From positions 682,001 to 746,000 of the forward strand of contig NZ_LN909065.1 in the NCBI RefSeq assembly GCF_001486505.1: a stretch of 64,000 bases of DNA. Direction: 5' to 3'. Made by a program: the position numbers and the translations under genes. Shown here piece by piece: positions 46,935 through 55,330 of this stretch. How positions within the stretch are numbered: position 1 is the stretch's first letter; every line of letters starts with the position of its first letter. A model generated the notes under the pieces. The model searched no databases, was not told where the DNA came from, and saw nothing but the letters and a program-made list of their open reading frames with translations. Source of the DNA: Paenibacillus rubinfantis (lineage in GTDB: Bacteria > Bacillota > Bacilli > Paenibacillales > Paenibacillaceae).

Positions 46935-48206
46935 ATGAAGAAAACCTTGCTATCTATTATTTCATTTTTTGTTTTCATTTTTTGTTTTGGAACAAACACG
47001 TTCGCAGAAGGCGAAGCTGAGGCTCGTTGGGTTTTGAAGAACGAAGCTCCTACTCAAATCGTAGGCTCAGCAACGGCTGAAGCAAATGGAAAGATTTATT
47101 TATTTGGAGGAGTATCGAGTTCGTCAACAGACTTAATAAAGACCGTTTATGAATACGATCCTATTAATGACTCATGGATTAGAAAAAATGATATGCCTTT
47201 TACTGCAACAGCGACTACAGCTTCCACAGTAGATGGTAAAATTTATATCTTCGGCGGATACACAGGCAATGGCTATACCATGACTGGAGGAATAGTCTTA
47301 TCTAGTGTTTATGTATATGACCCTCTACTGGACACATGGGAAGTAAAACAAAATATGCCGATAGGAAAGGCATGGGCAAGTTCAGTTACTTATGAAGATA
47401 AAATTTATATTATTGGTGGGATTATAAGTTCCAAAACAGCAACTGTCGCAACCGTTGAAGTCTACAACACAAAAACAAATACATGGACCACTGCAGCTAG
47501 CATGCCTTCTGCTTTGCATGGAGTCGGACTTACTGTCTTTAACGACAAGATCTACGCTGTCGGCGGCGGTAATGGTCTAACTTCCTATAAAAATGTTCGT
47601 GAATATGATCCAAAAACAAATATATGGACCGATAAAGCAAATTTGTTAATTGCAAAAGACGGTTCGGGAACAGTTGTTTTAAATGGACTAATATATAGCA
47701 TAGGCGGTGGTGCAACAAGTGGGCAATCCCTTAGTGATGTTGAAGTATACAATCCTATCAAGGATATGTGGGAGGAAGCACCAAGCTTAAATATCGCCCG
47801 TACTGGCTTCGGCACTGCAGTTGTGAACGGAAAAATATATGTTGTTGGTGGTGGCGTATTTAACCCCTTTAATTTAACTAAGACAGTTGAAGAATTCACG
47901 CCTGCAACTGTACCTACAGAACCGAACCCAACACCAGAACCAGAACCGACAGGCGAACGTGCAATTATAAGTATTACCTTCACGACTGGTCTCGAAAAAG
48001 AATATGATCTCTCGATGGATGAGGTTAATGCCTTCTTGAGCTGGTACGATGCTAAAGACTCCGGCTCTGGCCCATCCAAGTATGCAATTGATAAACACAA
48101 TAACAACAAAGGGCCTTTTAGTAAGCGAACTGATTATGTAATCTTCAATAACATTCTGACGTTTGAGGTAAATGAATACGAAATCACATCATCTCGGGCT
48201 ATGTAG
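46935..48206 (+). CDS. Secreted kelch-repeat beta-propeller protein (prophage cargo)
   Basis: A 423-residue exported protein. The signal peptide covers about residues 1-25 (ending NTFAEG). Six kelch repeats follow, each with a GKIY(L/I)(F/I)GG-type strand and a W about 25 residues later (SWIRKNDMP, TWEVKQNMP, TWTTAASMP, IWTDKANLL, MWEEAPSLN). A Pro/Glu/Thr linker near residue 335 leads to a C-terminal domain of about 80 residues. AAGGAG precedes ATG 46935. It is the only clear plus-strand gene in the prophage and is AT-rich, as expected for a lysogeny-expressed accessory gene. Confidence 0.85.
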   Translation: MKKTLLSIISFFVFIFCFGTNTFAEGEAEARWVLKNEAPTQIVGSATAEANGKIYLFGGVSSSSTDLIKTVYEYDPINDSWIRKNDMPFTATATTASTVDGKIYIFGGYTGNGYTMTGGIVLSSVYVYDPLLDTWEVKQNMPIGKAWASSVTYEDKIYIIGGIISSKTATVATVEVYNTKTNTWTTAASMPSALHGVGLTVFNDKIYAVGGGNGLTSYKNVREYDPKTNIWTDKANLLIAKDGSGTVVLNGLIYSIGGGATSGQSLSDVEVYNPIKDMWEEAPSLNIARTGFGTAVVNGKIYVVGGGVFNPFNLTKTVEEFTPATVPTEPNPTPEPEPTGERAIISITFTTGLEKEYDLSMDEVNAFLSWYDAKDSGSGPSKYAIDKHNNNKGPFSKRTDYVIFNNILTFEVNEYEITSSRAM

Positions 48207-48308
48207 TTTAGGAAATTATTTAGAGTCGCTTTTTGCGGTTCCTTTAATGTTTGCTTTGCAGCTTATATACGATACTCTGCTCTAATCAAATGTTGAGTAA
48301 ATTGCAGC

Positions 48309-48346
48309 AAAATAGCCTTCAGCTGATTTGCTGAAGGCTATTTTTT
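48309..48346. terminator. Bidirectional terminator
   Basis: AAATAGCCTTCAG / CTGAAGGCTATTT stem with loop of about eight bases, followed by TTTATT, between the convergent kelch and membrane-protein genes. Confidence 0.88.
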
Positions 48347-48347
48347 A

Positions 48348-48899
48348 TTAGTGAAGAATTATGTCTTCCCCGTCAGAAGTAATTATATCCAAAAAAACAT
48401 CCTTGGGGAGTTCATTTTTTCGCTCATTAATTGTTAGAGCTTGTTCTCTGTCGACATCTTGTATGGTTATTCGTCCAACTACCCTGCCTCTAGATGTATA
48501 TAAGCTAAATCTTACATTTTTTTTATCAACAAAAGGAAATAAGCTAATCCAATTACTTAGTTCTTTATTTATTCTAGATAGCTCATGAACTTCTTGTTTT
48601 GATTGCAAGTTGCTTACCATGATTTTTCCGATATAAGTAATCAACACAACCAATGGGATTCCCAAAATAATAAGTGACTGAAATGACAAATCGCTGTTGG
48701 CATTTGCAAGTAAATAAAACAAACCAATAACTACAGAAATCAATGACCATGCCAATAAGGAAATTTGAACAATAAGTGATAAACCATCTTTTGTGCTTCC
48801 AAGAAATGTTGCCTTCCAGATTTTTTTCTGATGTAAGAAGAAGGCGAATAGAAGTAGCACGATCAACAATCCTAATTGAATAATTACGATTGAAATCAA
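48348..48899 (-). CDS. Membrane protein of unknown function, partner of the lipase-like gene
   Basis: A 183-residue protein with an N-terminal helix (residues 3-22, IVIIQLGLLIVLLLFAFFLH), two further helices (about 42-65 and 72-92) and a 90-residue cytoplasmic or external domain that looks beta-rich (NVRFSLYTSRGRVVGRITIQ). It starts at TTG 48899, 25 bases after the lipase-like gene, and ends at a terminator; the two form one transcript. I do not recognise the family. In the context it could be an immunity, anchoring or partner protein. Confidence 0.6.
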   Translation of the reverse strand: MISIVIIQLGLLIVLLLFAFFLHQKKIWKATFLGSTKDGLSLIVQISLLAWSLISVVIGLFYLLANANSDLSFQSLIILGIPLVVLITYIGKIMVSNLQSKQEVHELSRINKELSNWISLFPFVDKKNVRFSLYTSRGRVVGRITIQDVDREQALTINERKNELPKDVFLDIITSDGEDIILH

Positions 48900-48924
48900 A
48901 GCTCCATCACCTTCCCTTCTAAAA

Positions 48925-51516
48925 TCAGTCTTCTTCTTTCATTATAAGCGGTATTTCTCTAAGTGGAGGAATTGTATTTTTTATGTCGGTAATAATTATT
49001 TTGTATTTGTACTTAAGAAAATTTTCGTCTACGGTAAATGAGCCATAAAAAATCCCATCTGATATATCTAATGATATTGACTTATCTGGAAGGTTCGCTG
49101 TTCCTCTCCCTACAGCGCGTAATTTCGCCCTTGGTTTTGTATTTGTTATTTGTTCCTTACTCCGTTCAGTCAAAAGTTGGAATGAAAATTTGTATGTTTG
49201 CCCAACTTCCAAAACCTCTGTAGGCGCCCCTTCAAAGTACAACGAATATTTTTCAGCGTAACGTACTTCTATGTTCACCAATCTTGATTTAAACGATACT
49301 CCTCTAACATTATCACCAATATTTGAATTTGGTGTTGCCTTTATTAATCCTTTTTCCAACAAGTAGATATCAAATTCATATATGTTTAACTCAGTGTTTC
49401 TAAAAAGATTGTTCCAAATCATTTCTGGATTTGCTGCAGATGAAAATTCTTCCCACATCAAAATAGGTATATTACCAAGTCCAAAAGTAAATTTTCTAGG
49501 ACTCTCAATCTTTCCAAACTCATTCTCGGAGAAATATTCAATCTCCATAAATCTATTAGGATCAACCGCTAAGTCTGTTATTTTTAGATTTGCCTCAGAA
49601 CTTGAATCGATCTCATTGAAGTTCCCTTGACCAACACGATAATAAGTTGTAGCATTTGAGCCGTTGGTTATTGGTATGAATTTAAGATTGAGTCCATCGG
49701 GGTTTATGGATACATCGATAGCCGTTTCTGGTTCATTATTGTCAATCGTAAACGAATACTCCGTAACAGGAGTAGGTCTATTATAAATATCCTTGCCAAA
49801 AGCTTTAATAACATGTTTTCCTGACTCAAGGAGAAGCTCCACTTTGGAATCATATTTACTTGGAATTTTATCATCTACTTGATAGTAAATTCCATCCATA
49901 ATTTCAGAATTATTAGATGTAATATATAGTTCAATACTTCCTGAATAAACGCTTCGATATTTAATTTTATCCCCATAATTTGATACTTTTACTTTTAATT
50001 TTGGTATCGCGGGAAGGTTAATTGGTTGTGTTAACCTCTCCTTCTTCTTTATAACAACCGGATCTTTTTTCATTTTATTAACTTCTAACTCAGCTTTGTC
50101 TTCTTTATTAGACAAAGGGATAAGTAAAGTAGCAGATATTTCATCTGATACAGGAATTGGTTCAAAAACTTGCTCAATTTCTTCATCATTTTTATAGTAT
50201 TTGACCGAGATATCAGCTACACCCATATCGTAAGAATTGATTTTCAGATAGATATCTTCATTTACATTTTCTTTAAAGAAAACATACTTTGCTTCGCCTA
50301 TACTGTAGTACAGTACTGAGTTATTCTTTGCTAATGGACTTACTTCCTCGATATTAGGATCAAATACACCTGCTACATATTTATTCTCAGAATCCAGAAT
50401 TGTTGAATCAACCGGGCACATTATCTTGGCTTTGACGCTTCTTCTCAACATTTCATTTTGAGGTTCGAGTGAGATTCCCAGTGGGCACTTATTGATCTTT
50501 CCATCAATTGACCATTTAATAAAGTCCAAAACGTCATTAGAAGCACAAAGACTTGTATGTTCTCCAGTGCAGTAAAATAAATTCGCACTATGTTTTGGGG
50601 TTGCACTAATAATAGGAACAACTCCATCGCCATTTTCAAATTCACAATCTTGTTTGAAAGGAATTCTGGCTTTTTGCACCTCGAAAGGCAACCTATAAAT
50701 AGTGGGAACTTGACAACCTATTAAACAATCGTGGTCAATATACTCGGGTAAATCCAAAGCCATAGATTCTTGAATTGGCTTCATGTATTTTTCCCAAATA
50801 TTTATGCTGTTTTCATCACCTCTAATGGTCTCATTAAAAAATCCTTGAACTTTGATGATGAATTCTTCATATGTAATTTCTCTATTATCGTTTGCAAGTA
50901 AAAACTTACCTTCATCTAATTGTTCATAGTAATAACGGCTCGGAAGCAATTGGTAGGCGGAAGGGAACTGAATAGCTAGTTGTCGAGTCTTTTTATCATC
51001 TAGAAACCCAAAGAAAGCATTCAATCCATCAAATATTCCTGGCTCCCCAAAAGCCAAACTTTTATATGCATCAACAGATCCGTGCCATGGCGTCCCAATA
51101 GTTATGAATTTTTTTATTAAATCCTTAAACCCTAATGAATCGAGATTATTTATTGCTAATTTAGACAGTATACCACCCATACTATGCGCCAAAAGTATAA
51201 CATTTGTGTATTTTTGGCTTAAGCCGATAATTCGTTTTACTAATAAATCCACCGTGTCTTGTAATGGTTGTCTCCAATCATATGAAAAGAAGTCAAAATT
51301 ACTTGGTTCAAAAAAATCAAGCAAAGGCTTGTATACCTGCACTTTAAAAATACCAAAAGCATTGACAACACCTAGAGGCCTCCCTGGCTGCAGTTCATTA
51401 TTAATACTCATTGCAATGAGATCATCATTTTTTTTGGGAAACCATCTTTTGTTATCACCCTCATAAAGTTCACTACCTTTTATTCCTGGTACAAATAAAA
51501 TAAATGGTTGCGACAA
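48925..51516 (-). CDS. LCAT-like alpha/beta hydrolase with C-terminal Ig/OmpL47-like domains
   Basis: An 863-residue protein without signal peptide. Residues 1-340 are an alpha/beta hydrolase of the lecithin:cholesterol acyltransferase/PGAP1-like group: the start FVPGIKGSELYE, FFSYDWRQPL, nucleophile elbow LLAHSMGGILSK (Ser112), TIGTPWHGS, NGDGVVP (Asp297) and CTGEHTSL (His320), a complete triad. Residues about 360-860 are beta-rich repeats; one segment (SFTIDNNEPETAIDV) resembles OmpL47/chitobiase-type Ig modules. Start is TTG 51516 after GGAGGGATGGAG. It lies beyond the lysis genes, in the accessory zone, with a membrane protein gene behind it. A phospholipase-type effector is plausible but unproven. 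Confidence 0.75.
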   Translation of the reverse strand: MSQPFILFVPGIKGSELYEGDNKRWFPKKNDDLIAMSINNELQPGRPLGVVNAFGIFKVQVYKPLLDFFEPSNFDFFSYDWRQPLQDTVDLLVKRIIGLSQKYTNVILLAHSMGGILSKLAINNLDSLGFKDLIKKFITIGTPWHGSVDAYKSLAFGEPGIFDGLNAFFGFLDDKKTRQLAIQFPSAYQLLPSRYYYEQLDEGKFLLANDNREITYEEFIIKVQGFFNETIRGDENSINIWEKYMKPIQESMALDLPEYIDHDCLIGCQVPTIYRLPFEVQKARIPFKQDCEFENGDGVVPIISATPKHSANLFYCTGEHTSLCASNDVLDFIKWSIDGKINKCPLGISLEPQNEMLRRSVKAKIMCPVDSTILDSENKYVAGVFDPNIEEVSPLAKNNSVLYYSIGEAKYVFFKENVNEDIYLKINSYDMGVADISVKYYKNDEEIEQVFEPIPVSDEISATLLIPLSNKEDKAELEVNKMKKDPVVIKKKERLTQPINLPAIPKLKVKVSNYGDKIKYRSVYSGSIELYITSNNSEIMDGIYYQVDDKIPSKYDSKVELLLESGKHVIKAFGKDIYNRPTPVTEYSFTIDNNEPETAIDVSINPDGLNLKFIPITNGSNATTYYRVGQGNFNEIDSSSEANLKITDLAVDPNRFMEIEYFSENEFGKIESPRKFTFGLGNIPILMWEEFSSAANPEMIWNNLFRNTELNIYEFDIYLLEKGLIKATPNSNIGDNVRGVSFKSRLVNIEVRYAEKYSLYFEGAPTEVLEVGQTYKFSFQLLTERSKEQITNTKPRAKLRAVGRGTANLPDKSISLDISDGIFYGSFTVDENFLKYKYKIIITDIKNTIPPLREIPLIMKEED

Positions 51517-51734
51517 AACTCCATCCCTCCAGATGTCATAATATTACTCATCTGGTTAATTCGACACCATGCTTCATTATCCTCCCAAAGAACTAGACGA
51601 AACTTTCAAAAATTGCCAAAATAATAGGGAACCATCTCTTCTTGTTCATTTTCTGGCTCCCTATTAGATATTGAATTTTACTTGCCAGACAAAATATCGT
51701 GTCGACTTTGTCGTTTTTCGCTTATGGCCGCATT

Positions 51735-51956
51735 CTATAAATTATATCCGTTACTTTCGGGCTTAGTCGGATTACTAATAATCCCTAACGTAGCCAACAT
51801 ACCAAGGACTAGATCAGTCGCCGTTAAAATATCTTGCTTCATTACGTCGGTCAGGTCAAACGCCCCCGTCAAGTGCCCAATAAGCTGCACGAGCAGCAGG
51901 CCTTGGGATACAATACTAATCCAAAGCGCGTAGTTCCGCCATCTTTTCTTGCTCAT
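51735..51956 (-). CDS. Phage holin
   Basis: A 73-residue protein with two hydrophobic segments (YALWISIVSQGLLLVQLIGH and LVLGMLATLGIISNP), a small basic N-terminus and a polar C-terminus, the shape of phi-LC3-type holins. It makes the pores that let the endolysin reach the wall. It directly follows the amidase gene (17 bases). ATG 51956 is used rather than the longer frame to 51998. Confidence 0.82.
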   Translation of the reverse strand: MSKKRWRNYALWISIVSQGLLLVQLIGHLTGAFDLTDVMKQDILTATDLVLGMLATLGIISNPTKPESNGYNL

Positions 51957-51972
51957 CCTACATTCCCCTCTC

Positions 51973-52893
51973 TTATTCTTCCGGGATGCCCGCGGCACGC
52001 CGGAGGTGGTTGGCCAGATTGTTGTAATGCTGCATCGCCGTCTTGTCTCCAGCTGCCTTTGCCTTAAACCATGCTGGGGAGAGCCAGCGGAAAATGATCT
52101 CCTGGGCGTTGCTCTTCGGCAGTTTGGTCAGCGTCGCGGCGGGCGCCCCGGGAGTCAGCGGAATGCCCGCGGCCATCCGGAGGTTGTTGGCCAGGTTGTG
52201 GAAATGGGTCTTGCCAACCTCGTCCCCGACCTTTTGGGCCGCAAACCATGCTGGCGAGACATAGTTGTCGATGAGCGCCTGAGCGATACCGTCTGGCAGC
52301 GGGACAAAGTCCGGCGGAGTGACCGTTGCTGCCAGTTCAGCGGCCACGTCGTTGATCAGTTCCTTCAGGGTCTTGCCTCCGACCGCCAAAGCTTGTTCAC
52401 AATCCCTCTTTCTGGCGGGGTCTAGCTGCTTGTGGCTGGCGATGTGGGTCGATGGGTTTTTGCCCCAGCGGTCGCAACAGTAGGCAAGATACCAGACAAA
52501 GCGTTTGTAAGCCTCTGAGAAGGTGATCTTGCCGCCGTAGCACAGCTCCACCCCTAGCGCCGCGTCGTTGGCGTCGTAACCGAATTGGTCATTGTCAGTC
52601 GTTACATTGTAAAGCACGTGCCACGCTTTCTCCGCCGGATCCGGGCCGGTACCGGTCGGGATGATCTCCAGGATCTTCGTATCGTCGATGAAAACCTGGG
52701 CCGAAGCCGATCGGTCTGTTAGGCCGTTGAAGTAATCAAAATGGTTGTCCGCCGTTGCCCCCGGGTTACCAGAGTCGTGGGCAACAAAAAAGGCCGGCGT
52801 TCCCGTTTTTAAGCAGGTGCCTGGCCGTGTGTTTGAGCGCTTGGTAATGTACCGGCGCTCGATCGTGTATTTGGTTTTGTCCAATTCAATCAT
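51973..52893 (-). CDS. Endolysin: N-acetylmuramoyl-L-alanine amidase with a duplicated C-terminal module
   Basis: A 306-residue wall hydrolase. Residues 20-175 form an amidase-2 domain: FFVAHDSGN (His39), AWHVLYN (His92), ALGVELCYGG and HIASHKQLDPARKRDC (third ligand region). It resembles the CwlA/XlyA prophage amidases of Bacillus. The C-terminus has two copies of a 40-residue module (about 206-245 and 265-304) sharing SPAWF and NLAN(N/H)LR(M/R)AAGIP, probably the wall-binding part. It overlaps the BhlA-like gene by four bases (ATGA). Confidence 0.9.
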   Translation of the reverse strand: MIELDKTKYTIERRYITKRSNTRPGTCLKTGTPAFFVAHDSGNPGATADNHFDYFNGLTDRSASAQVFIDDTKILEIIPTGTGPDPAEKAWHVLYNVTTDNDQFGYDANDAALGVELCYGGKITFSEAYKRFVWYLAYCCDRWGKNPSTHIASHKQLDPARKRDCEQALAVGGKTLKELINDVAAELAATVTPPDFVPLPDGIAQALIDNYVSPAWFAAQKVGDEVGKTHFHNLANNLRMAAGIPLTPGAPAATLTKLPKSNAQEIIFRWLSPAWFKAKAAGDKTAMQHYNNLANHLRRAAGIPEE

Positions 52894-53099
52894 CCCTCCT
52901 TGTGATGCCCGGGAAAGCGTCCCTTGATGTCCCGTAGCTCCCCGATGATCACGTCGTGCTTGTCCGAAAACTTATCCAGTAAGTCCTGCAGCCGCCCCTC
53001 CCGCTCTTTGTTCGCGCGCATCACGTATATGAGTAACCATACGAATAGCGCCGCGAATGGCCCTTGGCTAAGGAAATACCGTAGCAAATCATTCTCCAT
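52890..53099 (-). CDS. BhlA/UviB-type holin-like protein
   Basis: A 69-residue protein with one N-terminal membrane helix (GPFAALFVWLLIYVMR) followed by a highly charged helix (ANKEREGRLQDLLDKF), the pattern of BhlA/UviB proteins coded next to phage and bacteriocin lysins. The start FLSQGPFA is typical. It overlaps the amidase gene by four bases. Confidence 0.88.
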   Translation of the reverse strand: MENDLLRYFLSQGPFAALFVWLLIYVMRANKEREGRLQDLLDKFSDKHDVIIGELRDIKGRFPGHHKEG

Positions 53100-53128
53100 G
53101 CTTCATCCCCCCCGTTCCTAATATCTAT

Positions 53129-53341
53129 CTATTCTGAAGGCTGCTCCTTCTCCGGATCAGCTGCCGGCGCCGCCGCATGTTCCAGTCTGGCCAACGCCGA
53201 CCCAACTTCATTATCGATACCCCGCAAGATTTCGATTTCTCTTCCTGGATACATGCCGAGGATCAGCGTAATGATGTCAGAGACCTCACGTACCGGGTGC
53301 TGCAGATCGATCGACACGTCTACTTTCGTAACCACTGCCAC
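53129..53341 (-). CDS. Small phage protein of unknown function
   Basis: A 70-residue protein before the lysis cassette. VVTKVDVSIDLQHPVREV, then IITLILGMYPGREIEIL, and an Ala/Pro/Glu tail. GTG 53341 has AGGAGG eight bases before it and replaces a slightly longer open frame. It belongs to the lysis operon by position, and no function is evident. Confidence 0.65.
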   Translation of the reverse strand: MAVVTKVDVSIDLQHPVREVSDIITLILGMYPGREIEILRGIDNEVGSALARLEHAAAPAADPEKEQPSE

Positions 53342-53365
53342 TGTATTCACCTCCTCTCCGGGCAA

Positions 53366-53396
53366 AATAAAAGAGCCTGCATGGTTTGCAGACTCT
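53366..53396 (-). terminator. Terminator of the 53418-54388 gene pair
   Basis: AGAG-C-CTGCA / TGCAG-A-CTCT imperfect stem; on the minus strand followed by TTTTATTTTG. Confidence 0.7.
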
Positions 53397-53417
53397 GGTA
53401 AACACTTTATTTTATTA

Positions 53418-53975
53418 TTATCTTGTTAAGATCACTGTCACTACCAATGCAGCAATAGCAACAATTGTGGCAACCAAGCCCCAAATATTTGCAGTGACCA
53501 AGGATTGAACATGTTTGGTATTTTGAGAAACTTCTGATTTTATATCCTTAATTTCCGATCTAATATCTTTTATCTCCGAAGATAGTCCAGCAACCATTTT
53601 CTCCATTCTTTCTTCACGCTCTTTAGCTTCTTGCCTGAAGATTCTATTCTGTTCCTGCATCTCCTCGCGATAACGCGCTTCACGTTCCTGTGCATCACTA
53701 CGTTGGGCGGCGTCTCTATCCCTAATTTCTTGCTTATGATCTCTTATATCTTTATCTAAGCGACTTATCAACTCTCTTGTCACTTCGTCCATATTAAATT
53801 CCTCCCGTCCTGCACTTACTAGAGGAGCTGCTGACATTTCGTCATGATAACTAGACTTAACCAAACGTAAAGCCGACTTATTCTCTATGTAACTTCGTCT
53901 ATTTTTATATTCTGATTTTGATTTTAATTTATCCGTGGACTGTTTGTCGAGGTAACTAATAATTTTGTTTTCCAT
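53418..53975 (-). CDS. Coiled-coil, tail-anchored membrane protein
   Basis: A 185-residue protein. Residues 1-60 are hydrophilic, and 60-150 are a long charged coiled coil (RELISRLDKDIRDHKQEIR, EEMQEQNRIFRQEAKEREER, SEIKDIRSEIKDIKSEVSQ). The last 20 residues (IWGLVATIVAIAALVVTVIL) form one membrane helix, so the bulk stays in the cytoplasm. ATG 53975 with GGAG upstream. It starts five bases after the 53981 gene. AT-rich compared with the phage structural genes. Function unknown. Confidence 0.65.
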   Translation of the reverse strand: MENKIISYLDKQSTDKLKSKSEYKNRRSYIENKSALRLVKSSYHDEMSAAPLVSAGREEFNMDEVTRELISRLDKDIRDHKQEIRDRDAAQRSDAQEREARYREEMQEQNRIFRQEAKEREERMEKMVAGLSSEIKDIRSEIKDIKSEVSQNTKHVQSLVTANIWGLVATIVAIAALVVTVILTR

Positions 53976-53980
53976 ATCTA

Positions 53981-54388
53981 TTACTCCATCTGATCAGTAA
54001 ATAATATGTATTTCCCTAGTTCTCTTCCATCAAGTTTTAGAATAAACTTATATATTCCTGCAGTGGGGAGTTGTATATCAATACTACTAGCTATAATAGA
54101 TGCGGAGTACTCACTTCCTTCTATGGGTTCAAAATCGTTTTCTAACTCCGCCAATTTATTATTGTCAGGATCAATAATGTCTACTTCAATATAATATTTA
54201 TTTTTACTTTTCAGACCTGTAATTGAGTAAAGAAGAATGGCAGAAAAATTAGCAGGAAACCCGTTGAATCTAATAGCTGTCAGTGGCTCTATTAATGCAA
54301 ATTTTTTATCTTTATCATCCTCATTTACCGGTATGTAACTAACATCTTCCACAAGGAGGATATAATTAAGTAGAATTTCGTCAAACAT
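53981..54388 (-). CDS. Small beta-rich protein, possibly DUF6941-like
   Basis: A 135-residue soluble protein starting at ATG 54388 behind AAGGAG. It has a sandwich-like strand pattern: ILLNYILLVEDVSYI, FNGFPANFSAILLYSI, KYYIEVDIIDPDNNKL and AGIYKFILKLDGRELG. The order is reminiscent of DUF6941 proteins, but I cannot confirm the family. It is translated together with the tail-anchored coiled-coil protein, and the two genes share one terminator. Confidence 0.6.
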   Translation of the reverse strand: MFDEILLNYILLVEDVSYIPVNEDDKDKKFALIEPLTAIRFNGFPANFSAILLYSITGLKSKNKYYIEVDIIDPDNNKLAELENDFEPIEGSEYSASIIASSIDIQLPTAGIYKFILKLDGRELGKYILFTDQME

Positions 54389-54685
54389 TTTGAGATTACT
54401 CCTTAAATGTATTAATAATCCTAATTACATATTCGACGTTTTTTTTAAAATCCCTTTACTAAATGACATCATAAAGTGATTTTCACGGGATGTTTCTTTT
54501 CGCACTCCTCACATATCTAAATAAACGAACCTAACCCGCCCAGGTTAGCACCACGGGAACGGGTTAGGTTCAGCTTGTTCTGGGGGTTCCCAACCAAGTG
54601 TTGTGCAGGGAGTAGGGGCGCCGGATCCTTTTTCTATTAGCATATCGAATCACAAATCTCATCTCAATATTATGGAATACGAAAA
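54389..54685. other. Gene-free gap with a 12-bp inverted repeat
   Basis: GAACCTAACCCG (54527-54538) and CGGGTTAGGTTC (54560-54571) are perfect inverted copies 21 bases apart. There is no T-run after it, so it may be a processed or regulatory hairpin rather than a simple terminator of the stalk-protein gene. Otherwise AT-rich and empty. Confidence 0.55.
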
Positions 54686-55267
54686 TTACTTATTCAATTG
54701 AGCCTCGAGCTGCTTGATCTCTGCATCGGCAGCGTCAATTTTGGCTTGGAGTTCTGCGATTAATTTTTGACTGTCGGAGATCTTCCCTTCTACAATTTCA
54801 ATTCCCTGCTTGGATACGTCTGTACCGTCGTCTGCGGCTTTTAGTTCAGCGAGCTTCTTCTGCAGTGGAGCAATGACTTCATCGCGTTCGATTTGGATGT
54901 TCGTTTCATTTGTTTTAATATTGTTTTTTAATATACCGATTCTTGCCGATATATCTCCATTCGCCTTATTCTTCGCGTCTGTTTCTGCATCCGTAACGTC
55001 AGGAACAATTTGACTACCACTTGTCGTCAAGATAATCTTCTTCCCTTCCACAGCAATATTGATCCCAGCAGCGTCAGAAATACTTCTGACAGGCAAGTAT
55101 GTGGATCCATCAATAACAGCAGCATCGCCAATTTGATTACCGTTGAACGCTACCTCAAAGGTTCCTTGAACTTTCTTTCCTAACAGGCTTTTGGCAGAGT
55201 CCGCAAAAACTGTAGTTCCCGCAAATAACAACAAACCTACAATCAAACCGGAAATGAACTTCTTCAT
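54686..55267 (-). CDS. Phage-encoded secreted stalk-domain protein
   Basis: A 193-residue exported protein. Signal peptide residues 1-22 (ending VFADS), a stalk domain (copper amine oxidase N-terminal-like) with FNGNQIGDAAVIDGSTYLPV and ISDAAGINI, then a long coiled coil (about 90-193) ending QLEAQLNK. It lies directly behind the tail endopeptidase-type gene. Such proteins recur in Paenibacillus phages and may modify the host surface or assist the tail; the role is not known. AGGGGGAG precedes ATG 55267. Confidence 0.78.
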   Translation of the reverse strand: MKKFISGLIVGLLLFAGTTVFADSAKSLLGKKVQGTFEVAFNGNQIGDAAVIDGSTYLPVRSISDAAGINIAVEGKKIILTTSGSQIVPDVTDAETDAKNKANGDISARIGILKNNIKTNETNIQIERDEVIAPLQKKLAELKAADDGTDVSKQGIEIVEGKISDSQKLIAELQAKIDAADAEIKQLEAQLNK

Positions 55268-55330
55268 CGTAAACTCCCCCTAGAATAATATTCATTTCCA
55301 GTATACGACAAATAATTATTCTAGAGAAAA

